Assembly (NCBI RefSeq): GCF_029407905.1
Contig: NC_073637.1
Location: forward strand, 48,856,501 to 48,920,500
Origin: Bubalus kerabau
Taxonomy: Eukaryota > Chordata > Mammalia > Artiodactyla > Bovidae
Reading direction: 5' to 3'
DNA: 64,000 bases
Numbering within the stretch: the first letter of the stretch is position 1; every line of letters starts with the position of its first letter. The position numbers were made by a program, and so were the translations under genes. Of this stretch, positions 21,481 through 32,200 are shown piece by piece. A model generated the notes under the pieces. The model saw only the letters and a program-made list of their open reading frames with translations, ran no database searches and had not been told where the DNA came from.

Positions 21481-22478
21481 CTGCCTCTTAAGAAATCTGT
21501 ATGCAGGTCAGGAAACAACAGTTAGAACTGGACATGGAACAACAGACTGGTTCCAAATAGGAAAAGGAGTATGTCAAGGCTGTATATTGTCACCCTGCTT
21601 ATTTAACTTATATGCAGAGTACATCATGAGAAACACTGGGCTGGATGAAGCACAAGCTGGAATCAAGATTGCTAGGAGAAATATCAATAACCTCAGACAT
21701 ACAGATGACACCACCCTTACGGCAGAAAGCTAAGAAGAACTAAAGAGCCTCTTCATTAAAGTGAAAGTGGAGAATGAAAAAGTTGGCTTAAGACTCAACA
21801 TTGAGAAAACTAAGGTCATGGCATCTGGTCCCATCACTTCATGGCAAATAGATGGAGAAACAGTGAAAGCAGTGACAGACTTTTTTGGGGGGGCTCCAAC
21901 ATCACTGCAGGTGGTGATTGCAGCCATGAAATTAAAAGATGCTTGCTCCTTGGAAGAAAAGTTATGACCAACCTAGACAGCATATTAAAAAGCAGAGACA
22001 TTACTCTGACAACAAAGGTCTGTCTAGTCAAAGCTATGGTTTTTTCCAGTGATCATGTATGGATGTGAGAGTTGGATTATAAAGAAAGCTGAACCCCAAA
22101 GAATTGATGCTTTTGAACTGTGGTGCTGGATAAGACTCTTGAGAGCCCCTTGGACTGCAAGGAGATCCAACCAGTCCATCCTAAAGGAAATCAATCCCGA
22201 ATATTCACTGGAAGGACTGATGTTGAGGTTGAAACTCCAATCCTTTGGCCACCTGATGCGAAGAACTGAGTCATTTGAAAAGACCCTGATGCTGGGAAAG
22301 ATTGAAGGCGGGAGAAGGGGACAACAGAGGATGAGATAGTTGGATGGCATCAGTGACTCAGTCGACATGAGTTTGAGAAAACTCCGAGAGTTGGTGATGG
22401 ACAGGGAGGCCTGGTATGCTGCAGCCCATGGGGTTGCAAAGAGTCAGATATGGCTGAGTGACTGAACTGAACTGACTG
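21481..22478 (+). mobile_element. BovB LINE, 5'-truncated, sense, inside L1M
   Basis: Begins CTGCCTCTTAAGAAATCTG and ends at CTGAACTGAACTGACTG. AATATGTTCAC is duplicated exactly at 21470-21480 and 22479-22489. The coding frame shows GTTDWFQIGKGV and QGCILSPCLFN, then breaks: a TAA follows TAES near 21730 and there is at least one frameshift near 21890. The catalytic box reads HTDD (21698-21709) instead of YADD. Confidence 0.94.
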
Positions 22479-22652
22479 AATATGTTCACTTATTTGCATA
22501 TTTATTTATTCTTAATACTCTTATAGTTAATATTTCACATATGGCTATTTCACATTTTGTTTTTCATTCATCAGTTGACAGATATTTGGGTTATTTCTAC
22601 CTTTTGGCTACTATGAATAAAGGTTTTATGAACATTCATAAACAAGTTTTTG

Positions 22653-22725
22653 AAGGCAATGACACCCCACTCCAGTACTCTTGCCTGGAAAGTCCCATGG
22701 GCGGAGGAGCCTAGTAGGCTCCATG
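22653..22725 (+). mobile_element. Bov-A fragment, sense
   Basis: GAAGGCAATGACACCCCACTCC through GGAGGAGCCTAGTAGGCT is a Bov-A start, cut short. Confidence 0.75.
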
Positions 22726-22787
22726 CTGTTCCTTTTTCAATTTTGGTTTCCTCAGGGTATATGCCTGGTAGTGGAATTGTTGGGTCA

Positions 22788-23069
22788 TGCTGCTGCTGCT
22801 GCTGCTGCTAAGTTGCTTTAGTCGTGTCCGACTCTGTGTGACCCCATAGACGGCAGCCCAACAGGCTCCCCCGTCCCTGGGATTCTCCAGGCAAGAACAC
22901 TGGAGTGGGTTGCCATTTCCTTCTCCAATGCATGAAAGTGAAAAGTGAAAGTGAAGTCGCTCAGTTGTATCTGACTCTTAGCAACCCCATGGACTGCAGC
23001 CTACCAGGCTCCTCCGCCCATGGGATTTTCCAGGCAAGAGTACTGGAGTGGGGTGTCATTGCCTTCTCC
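22788..23069 (-). mobile_element. Bov-A2 SINE, antisense, with (CTG)n tail
   Basis: Two tandem Bov-A units joined by GCATGAAAGTGAAAAGTGAAAGTGAAG-type linker, preceded by a run of seven CTG-type triplets that is the SINE tail read backwards. No tRNA head. Confidence 0.93.
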
Positions 23070-23112
23070 AAACTTATGCTTAAATCTGTATATATCCAAG
23101 GGTATAAATGGG

Positions 23113-23490
23113 AATTCCCTTGTAGCTCAGCTGGTAAAGAATCTTCCTGCAATGCTGGAGACCTCGGTTCAATTCCTGGGTTGGGAAGATCCTCTGGAGA
23201 AGGGATAGGCTACTCACTCCAGTATTCTTGGGCTTTCCTGGTGGCTCAGCTGGTAAACAATCTGCCTGCAATGCGGGAGACCTGGGTTGGATCCCTGGAA
23301 TGGGAAGATTCCCTGGAGAAGGGGTAGGCTACCCACCCCAGTATTCCAGCCTGGAGAATTTCATGGACTCAATGGACGTGAGTCTCAGTGAACTCCGGGA
23401 GCTGGTGATGGACAGGGAGGCCTGGCGTGCTGCGATTCATGGGGTCGAAAAGAGTCGGACACGACTGAGCCACTGATCTGATCTGATCTG
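23113..23490 (+). mobile_element. Dimeric tRNA-type SINE with long BovB 3' tail, sense
   Basis: Two successive tRNA-like heads (from 23113 and from about 23231) are followed by a body that includes extra BovB coding sequence. MDVSLSELRELVMDREAWR can be read before the 3' end. It finishes in (TGATC)n. The longer BovB portion distinguishes it from ordinary Bov-tA. Confidence 0.85.
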
Positions 23491-23680
23491 ATGGTAATTC
23501 TATGTTTAACTTTTTGAGGAACTGTCAAACTGTTTTCCAAAGAAGCTCTACCATTTTACTTCCCTACCAGCACTTCATGAGGATTCCAATTTCTCTACAT
23601 TCTCACCAACACCTATTAGTTCTTGTTTGTTTGTTTTTTAATTACAGCCAGAGTAACTTTGAAGTGGTATCTCTGTGGTA

Positions 23681-23822
23681 TCCTGGATGGGGAAGATCCC
23701 CTGGAGAAGGGAATGGCAACCCACTCCAGTATCTTGCCTAGAGAATTCCATGGACAGAGGAACCTGGAAGGCTATAGCCCATGGGGTTGCAAAGAGTTGG
23801 ACACTACTAAGTGACTAACACA
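23681..23822 (+). mobile_element. Bov-tA SINE, sense, head-truncated
   Basis: GGGGAAGATCCCCTGGAGAAG through GTGACTAACACAGGC. Most of the tRNA-like head is missing. It adjoins the end of the left L1M segment. Confidence 0.88.
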
Positions 23823-23837
23823 GGCACGCAATTTAAA

Positions 23838-24026
23838 TCTTTTTTTTTTTTTTAATGTGGACCATTGTTAAAGTCTTTATTGAATTTGTTACACTATTGT
23901 TTCTGTTTTATGTTTTGGTCTTTCAGTCTCAGGCATGTGGGAACTTCGCTCCCTGACCTGGGATTGAACCCACACCCTCTGCATTGAAAGGCTGAAGTCT
24001 TAACCTCTGGAACGCCAGGGAAGTCC
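23838..24026 (-). mobile_element. CHR-type tRNA-derived SINE, antisense
   Basis: Poly(T) at 23841-23854. Then, on the minus strand, an AATAAA signal (within ATTCAATAAAGACT) and a degenerate pol III head ending GGACTTCCCTGGCG. It may be an independent SINE or the transcribed 3' end of the adjoining retrocopy. Confidence 0.85.
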
Positions 24027-25745
24027 TTGTGTACACTGGTTGATGTGAGCTGGTGTTCCCAGCACTGCCGGCTGGGGCTCTGGCCCTCCTCACAAAGCTG
24101 CGACTTTTGGCCTCAACACCCTTAACGCAGATGTGGTATAGAGACACCCAGGGGAGGTTTATGGAGAAGCTGGAGAAACAAGAAGAAACTGCCCGTCCTT
24201 TCCCCAGCAAAAGTACACTTTAAAACGGAAAGACACTGAAAAAAAAAAAAAATCTGAAGGGAATAACTATTGCAAAAGGGGAAATCAGCATCCCTAAAAC
24301 CAAAGTGCTGTACATGCTTAAAACATTAAGTAAAAATATTACATTGAAGATACTCAAGACAAAAAGTACAAATTTCAGGACACCTTCATCGGGTCTCCCC
24401 GCTTGACTGCAGTGCGTTGGGGCCCGAGTGTCACAGAGCGGGCGCACTGCTGGGCTCACCCATCATGCCAATGGACCTGTCCTGTCCACGCTCCTCAAAC
24501 GTGCAATCCGGGGGCGGGTTGCCCAGTCTAGACTGGAGACCACGTGGGGCGTCCTTCGGCTCATCCTGGGGTGCTCAGGGGCACTGGCTGAGACCCTGCA
24601 TCTCCCCTTCAATGTCCTCTGCTCCCTGCCCTGTGGTCTCCCTTAAAATGTAATGCCCCCACCTCCATTCAGTGTCAATGGGATGGCCCGGGGGATGGGT
24701 GTGGGGGGAAGCCTGATCAAGGCGCACTAGCGGCTCCTCCCCGCAGGCCTGGTTGGAGCAGGGTCACGGGGCTTTTCCTCCCCCAGCCCGCGGGCCCTGT
24801 GGGCGCAGCTGCAGTTGGTCTCACTGATGCACACAGCTCCCGGAGGCCCTTGCTGGCCGGCTTGGCGACCCTATCTTTGGGCGCGCAGTGGCTTAGCCCG
24901 TGAGGTCCTTGCGCATGGGCTTGGGCCACAGTGTGAGTTTGGTGCGGCCAGGCTGGCTCTGGCGCCAGAGCAAGCTGACCTGAACGATGCCACGCATCTC
25001 CATCACCGCCCCGCGCCGTCACGCCCTTGACCAGCAGGCTGACCAGCCAGGACAGCATCTCAGGGGGCGTGGCCATCCGCAGGTGCTGCAGGTGTACCTT
25101 GCAGGTCACGCGCTCTATTTGTGCAGCCCGAGGAGGGCGAGGACGCCGAGGGCGGCTCCCCGTAGGTCCAGGTGAACACACCAGGCTCACGCACTAGCTG
25201 GATGCCCCGCTCCAGCGTGGTCCAAGAGCGGAAGAACAGCTCGGGGGCCCCCAAAATGCGGGAAGAACTCCGAGCCCTGGCACCAGGCAAGAGGCCGCCA
25301 GGTGAGCTGCTCAAGTCCTGTCCGCCGGTGCTCCGGGCCAGGCAGCCAGAGTTGAAGATGGCGCCGCTGGTCAGGTCGCTCCGCAGCACCAGCTCCCCAG
25401 ATTCAGAATTCAGTGTCAGCTCCTCTACCTGCAGGATCCAGGTAATCCTTAGCTTCTTAGGGTTCTGCTAGAAGCCGGGGACTTGGTGTATGTGTGGTAG
25501 CGTCCCCTTTCTCCAACTGGGTGGGTGTCAGCGCTCGCTCAGCTGAGGTCCCAGCCACCCTGGGCAGAGAAGGTCAGGGAAGCCCGGACGGACCCTACCG
25601 CAGGAGCAAGAGGGATGGCTGGGCCCTTTGACACCCGAGGAACCACCCAGAGGGATGCCCAGACCCTTAGACTCCTGTTGGACCCACCAATATGGAGTAG
25701 TGGGCAGCTCCTCTGCTTGAAGATACCCAGGCCTCGTTCTCATTA
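24027..25745 (-). pseudogene. GC-rich decayed retrocopy of an unidentified gene (probable)
   Basis: This 1.7 kb block is far richer in G, C and CpG than its AT-rich L1M surroundings. On the minus strand two open but mutually frameshifted stretches are visible (25389-25060 and 25190-24717). The first contains TTLERGIQLVREPGVFTWTY and the second LSWLVSLLVKGVTARGGDG. Downstream (left) the sequence turns AT-rich and 3'UTR-like. No introns are obvious. I cannot name the parent gene. Poly(A) of its own is not clear unless the tail at 23841 belongs to it. An unprocessed duplicate or a CpG-rich non-coding segment cannot be excluded. Confidence 0.5.
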
Positions 25746-28185
25746 AGGTCCAACCCATTTAATTTTTTATTTCCTTGCTTGTGCTTCTGGTGTCATATCT
25801 TTTGTATATGATATGACATAGTGGTCCAATTTCACTAAAGTCTTCGCACCACTTGTTGAAGAGAATATTTCCCCCCATAGAATTGTCTTGGCACCTTTGC
25901 TGAAAATGACCATAAATGGATCTACTTGTCAGTTCAATCCTAGTGATCAATTTGTCTATTCTTCTGCCAATACCAAACAGTCTTGACTGCTGTATCTTTG
26001 TACTGTATGTTTTGAGATTGGGAAGTGAGAGTACTTTTAAGTTTGTTCTTCATTTTCAAGATTATTTTGTCTTTGCCTAGCCATTTTCATTTGCATAGGA
26101 ATATTAGGCTAAGTTTGTTACTTTCTGGGGAAAAAAAAAAAGGTAGTTGAGATTTTGATAGACATTCCATCAAATTGGTGAATAATTTGGGAAGAATTGC
26201 CCCCCCCTTTTTTTTTTTGCTATGTTGGGTCTTAGTTGCGGCAGTGGGATCTTAGTTGTTGTATGGAGGATCTAGTTTCCTGACCAGGAAAGGAACCTGG
26301 GTCCCCCACATTGGGGGTGTGGAGTCAACCCCTAGACCACCAGGGAAGTCCTAAGAATTCCTAGGTTAAAATAGTCTTTCATGAACACAGATGTCTTTCT
26401 GTGTATTTAGGTCTTTAGAGTCTTCTGATGCTGTTTTGTAGTTTTTAGTGTATAACTTATTTAGTTAATTTTATTACTAATAATGTTATTCTTTTTGTGG
26501 GGTTGTAAATGAAATTGCATTCTTAATTTCATTTTTGGCTTTTATTGCTAGTGTAAAGAAATGCAGTTGTTTTTTGTGTATTGATCTTAAATCCTGCAAT
26601 CTTGCTGAACAAGTTTTATTAATCCTAGTGGTTTTTAAAGTGGATTTCCTTAGGATTCTCTGTATACAGAATGATGCCATCAGTAAGTAAGAAATTTAAA
26701 ATTTTTCTTTTCAATATGCAAGCCTTTAGAATTTTTTTCTTAAACTACTTCCTCACTAGAACTCTAGTATTATGTTGAATAGGCATTTTTGTTTTGTTCC
26801 TGATCTTAGCATGAAAGGAATCAGTGTTTCACTGTTAAATACAGTCAGCGATGTCAGCGATGGGTTTTTCATAGGTGTCCTTTATCATATTGAGGAAGTT
26901 CTCTTTTCTTGCTCTTGAGTGTCTTTATTATAGATTACAACCATATTGGGTTTGTCAAATGATTTTTCTACATGTATGGAGATGATATTTTTGGTATTTT
27001 ACTCTATTACTTTGGTGCATTACATTGACTGATTATATTTTATGTGTTGAACCAACCACCTTGCATTCCTGGGATAAATCCCATTTGGTTGGAATGTGTA
27101 ATCCTTTTTATATGTTTCTGGACTCTGTTTGCCTCTGTTTTATTGATAGTTTTTGCAACTCTGTTTATAAGGTATATTGATTTATAGTTTTCTTTTTTTT
27201 TTTTTAAACTGATTTCTGTGTCTGGTTTTCACATCAGGGTACTACTGGTCTCAGATGGCGACTTATGAAGTGTTTCTCTTATTTTTAAAAAAATTTGTGA
27301 GGGCTTGTTATTAATTCTTCTGTAAACATTTGGTAGTATTCACCAGCAAAATCATCTTGGCCCTGGGTTTTTCTTTGTGGGGAATTTTTGTTCACTAATT
27401 CAGTCTTTTACTTCCTTAAGCTCTATTTAACTTTATTTTTCCTTTGAGTCAGTGTTGTTAGTTTGCATCTTTATAGGATTTTGCTTATTTTGGTAAAATA
27501 TTTAATTTGTTGACACACCATTGTTCACAGAATTTCCTTATAATTTTGTCAGTTTGGTAGGGATGTCCTCTTTCTTTCTTGATTTTAGTAATTTTAGTCT
27601 TTTCTTTTTTCTTTGGTCAGTTTAGCTAAAATTTTCTCAGTTTTGTTGATATTTTCAAAGATCCAACTTTTGTTGATTAGTCTCTATTAAATTTTTTTAA
27701 TTTCCTTTATTTCCACTCTATTCTTTCTTATTATTATTTTCCTTTTGACTTTAGAGTAGTTGGTTTTATTGTTTTATATTTTTAAGGTGGAAGGTTATTA
27801 ATTTGAGGTCTTTCTCTTTTAAAATTCAGGTATTTATAGTTATAATTTCACTTTAATCACTGCTTTATCTGCATCCTACAAATTTTGCTATGTTTTGTGC
27901 TCACTTTTATTAACCTCTACATATTTTCTAATTTCTCTTGCAATGTGTTTTTTGACCCATTGGTTATTTAGTATTGTGTTTAATTTTCACCTGTGTGTAA
28001 ATTTCCCATATTTGCTTCTGTTATTTATTTTTGTTCCACTGTGGTCTGAGAACATAATTTGTATAATTTCAGTTCTTTTAAATTGACTGAGATTTGTTCT
28101 ATGGCCTAACAAATGGTCTGTCCCGAAGAATGTCCCATGTGCTGTTGATGAGAATATATTTTGCTATTGTATATATGTCAGTAAG
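25746..28185 (-). mobile_element. Old L1M element, ORF2 middle, antisense
   Basis: GTCCAACCC...GTGCTTCTGGTGTCATATC, then CACTGTGGTCTGAGAACATAATTTG near 28040, is antisense ORF2 from the C-terminal third through the RT domain towards the endonuclease linker. All frames are broken. It is interrupted by a CHR SINE at 26199-26352. It is likely the continuation of the L1M of 21360-23680, with roughly 250 bases missing at the interruption. Confidence 0.82.
26199..26352 (-). mobile_element. CHR-type SINE, antisense
   Basis: A C- and T-run, then TTAGTTGCGGCAGTGGGATC, ending CCACCAGGGAAGTCCT. AAGAATT at 26192-26198 and 26353-26359 is the probable duplication. Confidence 0.88.
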
Positions 28186-28339
28186 GCCACTCAGAATGCT
28201 GGTTACCTCTGGATGGGAAGAATTTGATTGGGGATGGATTCACAGGGTGCTAAGGGGGTTGCCATGCTGGATATCTCTAACCTTTGGTAAGTACATGAGC
28301 ATTTTATTATTTCTCTATTAGATGTACATATATATTTTC
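28186..28339. other. Short unassigned segment
   Basis: Lies between the L1M end and a young L1 tail. Nothing recognised. Confidence 0.4.
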
Positions 28340-28432
28340 TTTTTTTTTTAATTTTATTTTATTTTTAAACTTTACATAATTGTATTAGTTTTGCCAAACA
28401 TCAAAATGAATCCGCCACAGGTATACATGTGT
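28340..28432 (-). mobile_element. Young L1 3' end, about 90 bases, antisense
   Basis: Poly(T), then AATTTTATTTTATTTTTAAACTTTACATAATTG and TGCCAAACATCAAAATGAATCCGCC, identical in layout to the 3' end at 55971. Severely 5'-truncated. CATATAT-like words at the edges suggest a duplication. Confidence 0.9.
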
Positions 28433-28597
28433 TCATATATTTTATGGTTAAATATATTCAGCCAGCCACGAGACTATATTGTGTCAGTCCTGTGTTCTGC
28501 TTACAGAGAATATGGCTTAAGGACCAGGATAAGCTACAAGCATTCTGGATTTTTGAGAGTATCAGGAAGAAAAATAAATGTTTGCTATGAGCACAAA

Positions 28598-28875
28598 CAG
28601 AGAAGGCAATGGCACCCCACTCCAGTACTTTTGCCTGGAAAATCCCATGGATGGAGGAGCCTGGTGGGCTGCTGTCCATGGGGTTGCTAGAGTCGGACAC
28701 GACTGAGTGACTTCCCTTTCACTTTTCACTTTCATGCTTTGGAGAAGGAAATGGCAACCCACTCCAGTGTTCTTGCCTGGAGAATCCCAGGGACGGGGGA
28801 GCCTGTTGGGCTGCTGTCTATGGGGTCGCACAGAGTCGGACACGACTGAAGTGACTTAGCAACAGCAGCAGCAGC
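28598..28875 (+). mobile_element. Bov-A2 SINE, sense, with (CAG)n tail
   Basis: Two tandem Bov-A units with the CACTTTTCACTTTCATGC linker and a short CAG repeat tail. ATGAGCACAAA is exactly duplicated at 28587-28597 and 28876-28886. Confidence 0.95.
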
Positions 28876-29058
28876 ATGAGCACAAAAGTGGCTTTTGCAT
28901 TTGCCTTTTCACAGCTAAATGAGATGGTGTTTTTAAAAGTTAGCTTTGAGAAAACAAGTGTGTGTTAAAGGAGATACTCAGTGAATTCTTGCAGTAGTAT
29001 TAGAATCTGAGCAGACCTTACTGTCCCCAGGAGGATTTGATGTCAGGTAGCATACATA

Positions 29059-29262
29059 AGGGACTTCCCAGCTGGCTAAGTGGTGAAGAATCCACCTGCA
29101 ATGCAAGAGATGTGAATTTGATCCCTGGGTCAGGAAGATCCCCTGGTGAAGGAAATAGCAACCCACTCCAGTATTCTTGCCTGGGAAATCCCATGGGCAG
29201 AGGAGCCTGATGGGCTACAGAGTCAGACATGATTTAGTGACTGCACAGCAGCAGCAGCATTT
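29059..29262 (+). mobile_element. Bov-tA SINE, sense
   Basis: GGGACTTCCCAGCTGGCTAAG head, BovB-like body, CAGCAGCAGCAG tail. Near-identical words AGCATACATAAG (left) and AGCATTTATAAG (right) flank it. Confidence 0.92.
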
Positions 29263-32200
29263 ATAAGGCTGTGTCACTCTGTAAGTTCCTCTGCAGGACA
29301 AAATGATAATCAATGCTTGATGTTAGAGTTTTGTATTTAGATTGATCATCCTACCTTCCAATTGTCTACACACAAGTGGTCTGGACACATTATAGGTTTA
29401 GAGAATGTTTTCAGAAGCAACCAAAACATTATAGACACAGGCAAGAGAGGTTTGCAGTGTGACCAAGAGAGTGTGGGCTTTTACATCCTGGGCAAATCAA
29501 GAACTTAATGCTGAGAAAATTGATGTCATAAGAAAAGATGATATCCTGAAATGACTTTTGCAGTGTGAAAAGCATTGAGATAACATAGGGCATTAAATGA
29601 AATTTCTGAATAAATATCTAACTGGGCCAGAGAGTTAAATTAATGTCAGATACCTTTGCATTTTGTTTCTAGAAGCAGTCTCCACTCACAATTCTTTTGA
29701 CTGCTATGGTCAAAGGAAACATCCTTTGACACACCAAGAAAAGTTTCATGCAGGCACAGCTTAAGAAATATTAATGAGTTACTGGATAGGTAAGTGTGAA
29801 AATAAAGGCTACAGTAGGGCTTCACCACAGAGCTGAAAGTTTTTCTTACAAATTACACAGACAGAAAAAAAATTCTCTGAAAAAAAAAAATGTGAATCAG
29901 GAAAAGAGAGTAACTGATACGGAGGTTGGTTTCTAATTATAGTGCCACAAATTAAACAAGAAATCTTTACTTACAACAATGCCTAGGGCAAGTCAGTCAG
30001 CTTTATTGGAGGGAAGGTTTGGCAAAATTAATGCTGTTAATAAATGACAGAAATTTTAAGTATTATATTGTATTAACATTTAAATGTGGATTTTTCCAGG
30101 TTTCTGGGGAAAAGCAAAAACAAATCAAATGAAAACATTTTATGTACTCAGCTCTATAGTAAGTAGTGGGGCAAATCAGATGAATAGTGAATGAAATAAA
30201 TTTCCTTCCTGTGTAGACTTTATAATCTAGTTAAAGAGACACCATCTGGGTGAAATAATGAGATAAAAATATGAGGCTGAATCAGGGTACTTGCTCTTGT
30301 GGATGATTCTTAGCAACCTCACTCTCTGGCTTCTGGTAAAGAACCAGGCAGTGGAAGCATTTGCTGCGTGACCACCCAGGGCCTCTCATTCATTCTTACT
30401 GATTTCTAGTTGTACCTCCTTTAGCTTATATGCAAAAATCGCAATGCCTTCTAGTGGCTCTTTGTTATAGAGCTTTCTACAAATTAAAAACAGGAATTTA
30501 AAGGAATGAAAATTGCTTGGAGCAGGAACATTGGAAATGATAAAAGGGCAACTAATACTGAGAAAGGAAACATGACGTCTTTCATACGCATGACTTGGAA
30601 AGCATAACCGACCGAGAACATTTAGCAAAGGAGCAAGCAAGCAAGCCTTCCCCTCCCAGGCCTTGCTCTGACTGTGGTGTTGCCCAGTGCGATGGCTGAT
30701 AGCCACATGCTGACTTCATCACTGACAATATGTTAATAGCTTTTGTATATATTTGATTAAGCCAGAAATTGTGTAATACGTTTGGGAAATCTTTCTATCA
30801 AAATTAGTTCAAACACAACCTTTTGGCATGCAAAGGGAATAAGCTTTAGTTCTCAGGACGAATCACAGTGGACCACCTCATTACCCAGCCATACTGGATA
30901 AATGAGGCATTACTCCATATCGTTGAGTCTGCTATTGTGTGGTGCAGGACGTATTTTCTATATTATTGTAAAATAAAATTATAATACGATTTTTGCAATA
31001 TCATAACTTTTATAGTGGTTCCTAAGGCAGCAAATTAGCCAGATTTCAGTCACACTAATGGAAGGATCTTCTGGATCAAATGGCATATTAAATAAACTCA
31101 AATGAAAATAAGTATATATTTCATGTAGGTCTTCTGTTTTAATATTTGAATATAGAGTTTTTCAGTGTTCTGGGGTAGTGCACAGCACAGTAAAAGGCAA
31201 TGGCAAAGAATATCACTGCCCATGCATATTTTATTACAAAAAGAAAACTGTGCATCTAGATTTGTGATTGGAACAGAGTCTAAGGGGTATTTATCATGAT
31301 GGCAACACTGATTTTGGAAAAACAAAAGAAGATGAAGGGAGCAGAAACCCAGGCTTAAGCAACAGCAGGTTTTTCTTTTATTGATTATTCATTTATTTTG
31401 TGGGATTTCAACAGTGGAAGAGACCTGAGAAACCATAAAATCAATCCCTCAAGTTGAAGTTGAAAGAAGTGAATCATTTCTTGCACCCACCGAGTGGTAG
31501 TAATTAATTTGAGGCTATCTCAGTTACTCTTCTATTAAACAGTTCTCTTAGGGAATCAAATTTATTTTAGTTTACTTATTGGATTCATCCTCAGCACTCA
31601 AGGTGCTTTTGAAGGATATGATGCAAATTGTTGGCATCATTTAACATTTATTGAATTATAGCATCACATGACTTAGAGCAGACACTAGACTTAATGAGAA
31701 AAGCAAGACGTTCCATTCCCAGTTTAGAGAGAGAGAGTAACTAAGACAGGTGGGAGGGGAAAGACTTGCTAAAAGTCAGACATAATTTTGAGAGGCGATT
31801 AGGACCCAGTTTGGTTATCCTTGGTAGATTGCTGTTTTCACTTATACATAAGCTGAACTTGCTGGGAAAATATGTATCATGAAGAAATAAAATGTACTGA
31901 GAAAAAGAAGAGCTAATTTTTGAACTTGGGAATGTAGCTGGGATGTGTAAGCATAAATAATTGCAGGAGTGGTGGTTAAACTCCTGTATTTACTTAGCTA
32001 TCATTCTGTTTGCATTTGTAATCAGTCTCTGCCAATTGGTATTTGTTACTAGCCAACATGAGAAGGGAGGGACAGGAATGGGAAATAGTAAACCCAGATT
32101 ATCTTTTATAAGTGTGTAAATTGATGGATATGGTCAATTTTTTCAGTGTGGAAACTCAAAGTTCTGTACCTCATTCTGTTTTGGAAAACATTTTTTGTGT

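Larger units (their letters stand above)
21360..23680 (-). mobile_element. Old L1M element, 3' portion, antisense, host to many insertions
   Basis: Segments 21360-21480, 22490-22652, 22726-22787 and 23491-23680 line up with the antisense end of ORF2 of an old mammalian L1 (GTTTAACTTTTTGAGGAACTG, TGTTTTCCAAAGAAGCTC). The intervening sequence is BovB, Bov-A, Bov-A2 and a dimeric tRNA SINE. The same L1M probably resumes at 25746. Confidence 0.8.

Noticed and set aside
21473..21733. Functional BovB reverse transcriptase
   Set aside because: 5'-truncated, catalytic box altered to HTDD, in-frame stop and frameshift follow.
22788..22810. CTG triplet expansion
   Set aside because: It is the short variable tail of a Bov-A2 SINE, about seven units.
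24239..24253. Poly(A) run as the tail of a + strand retrocopy
   Set aside because: The coding-like frames beside it read on the minus strand, so an A-run on + is not its tail; it is an internal T-run of the presumed 3'UTR.
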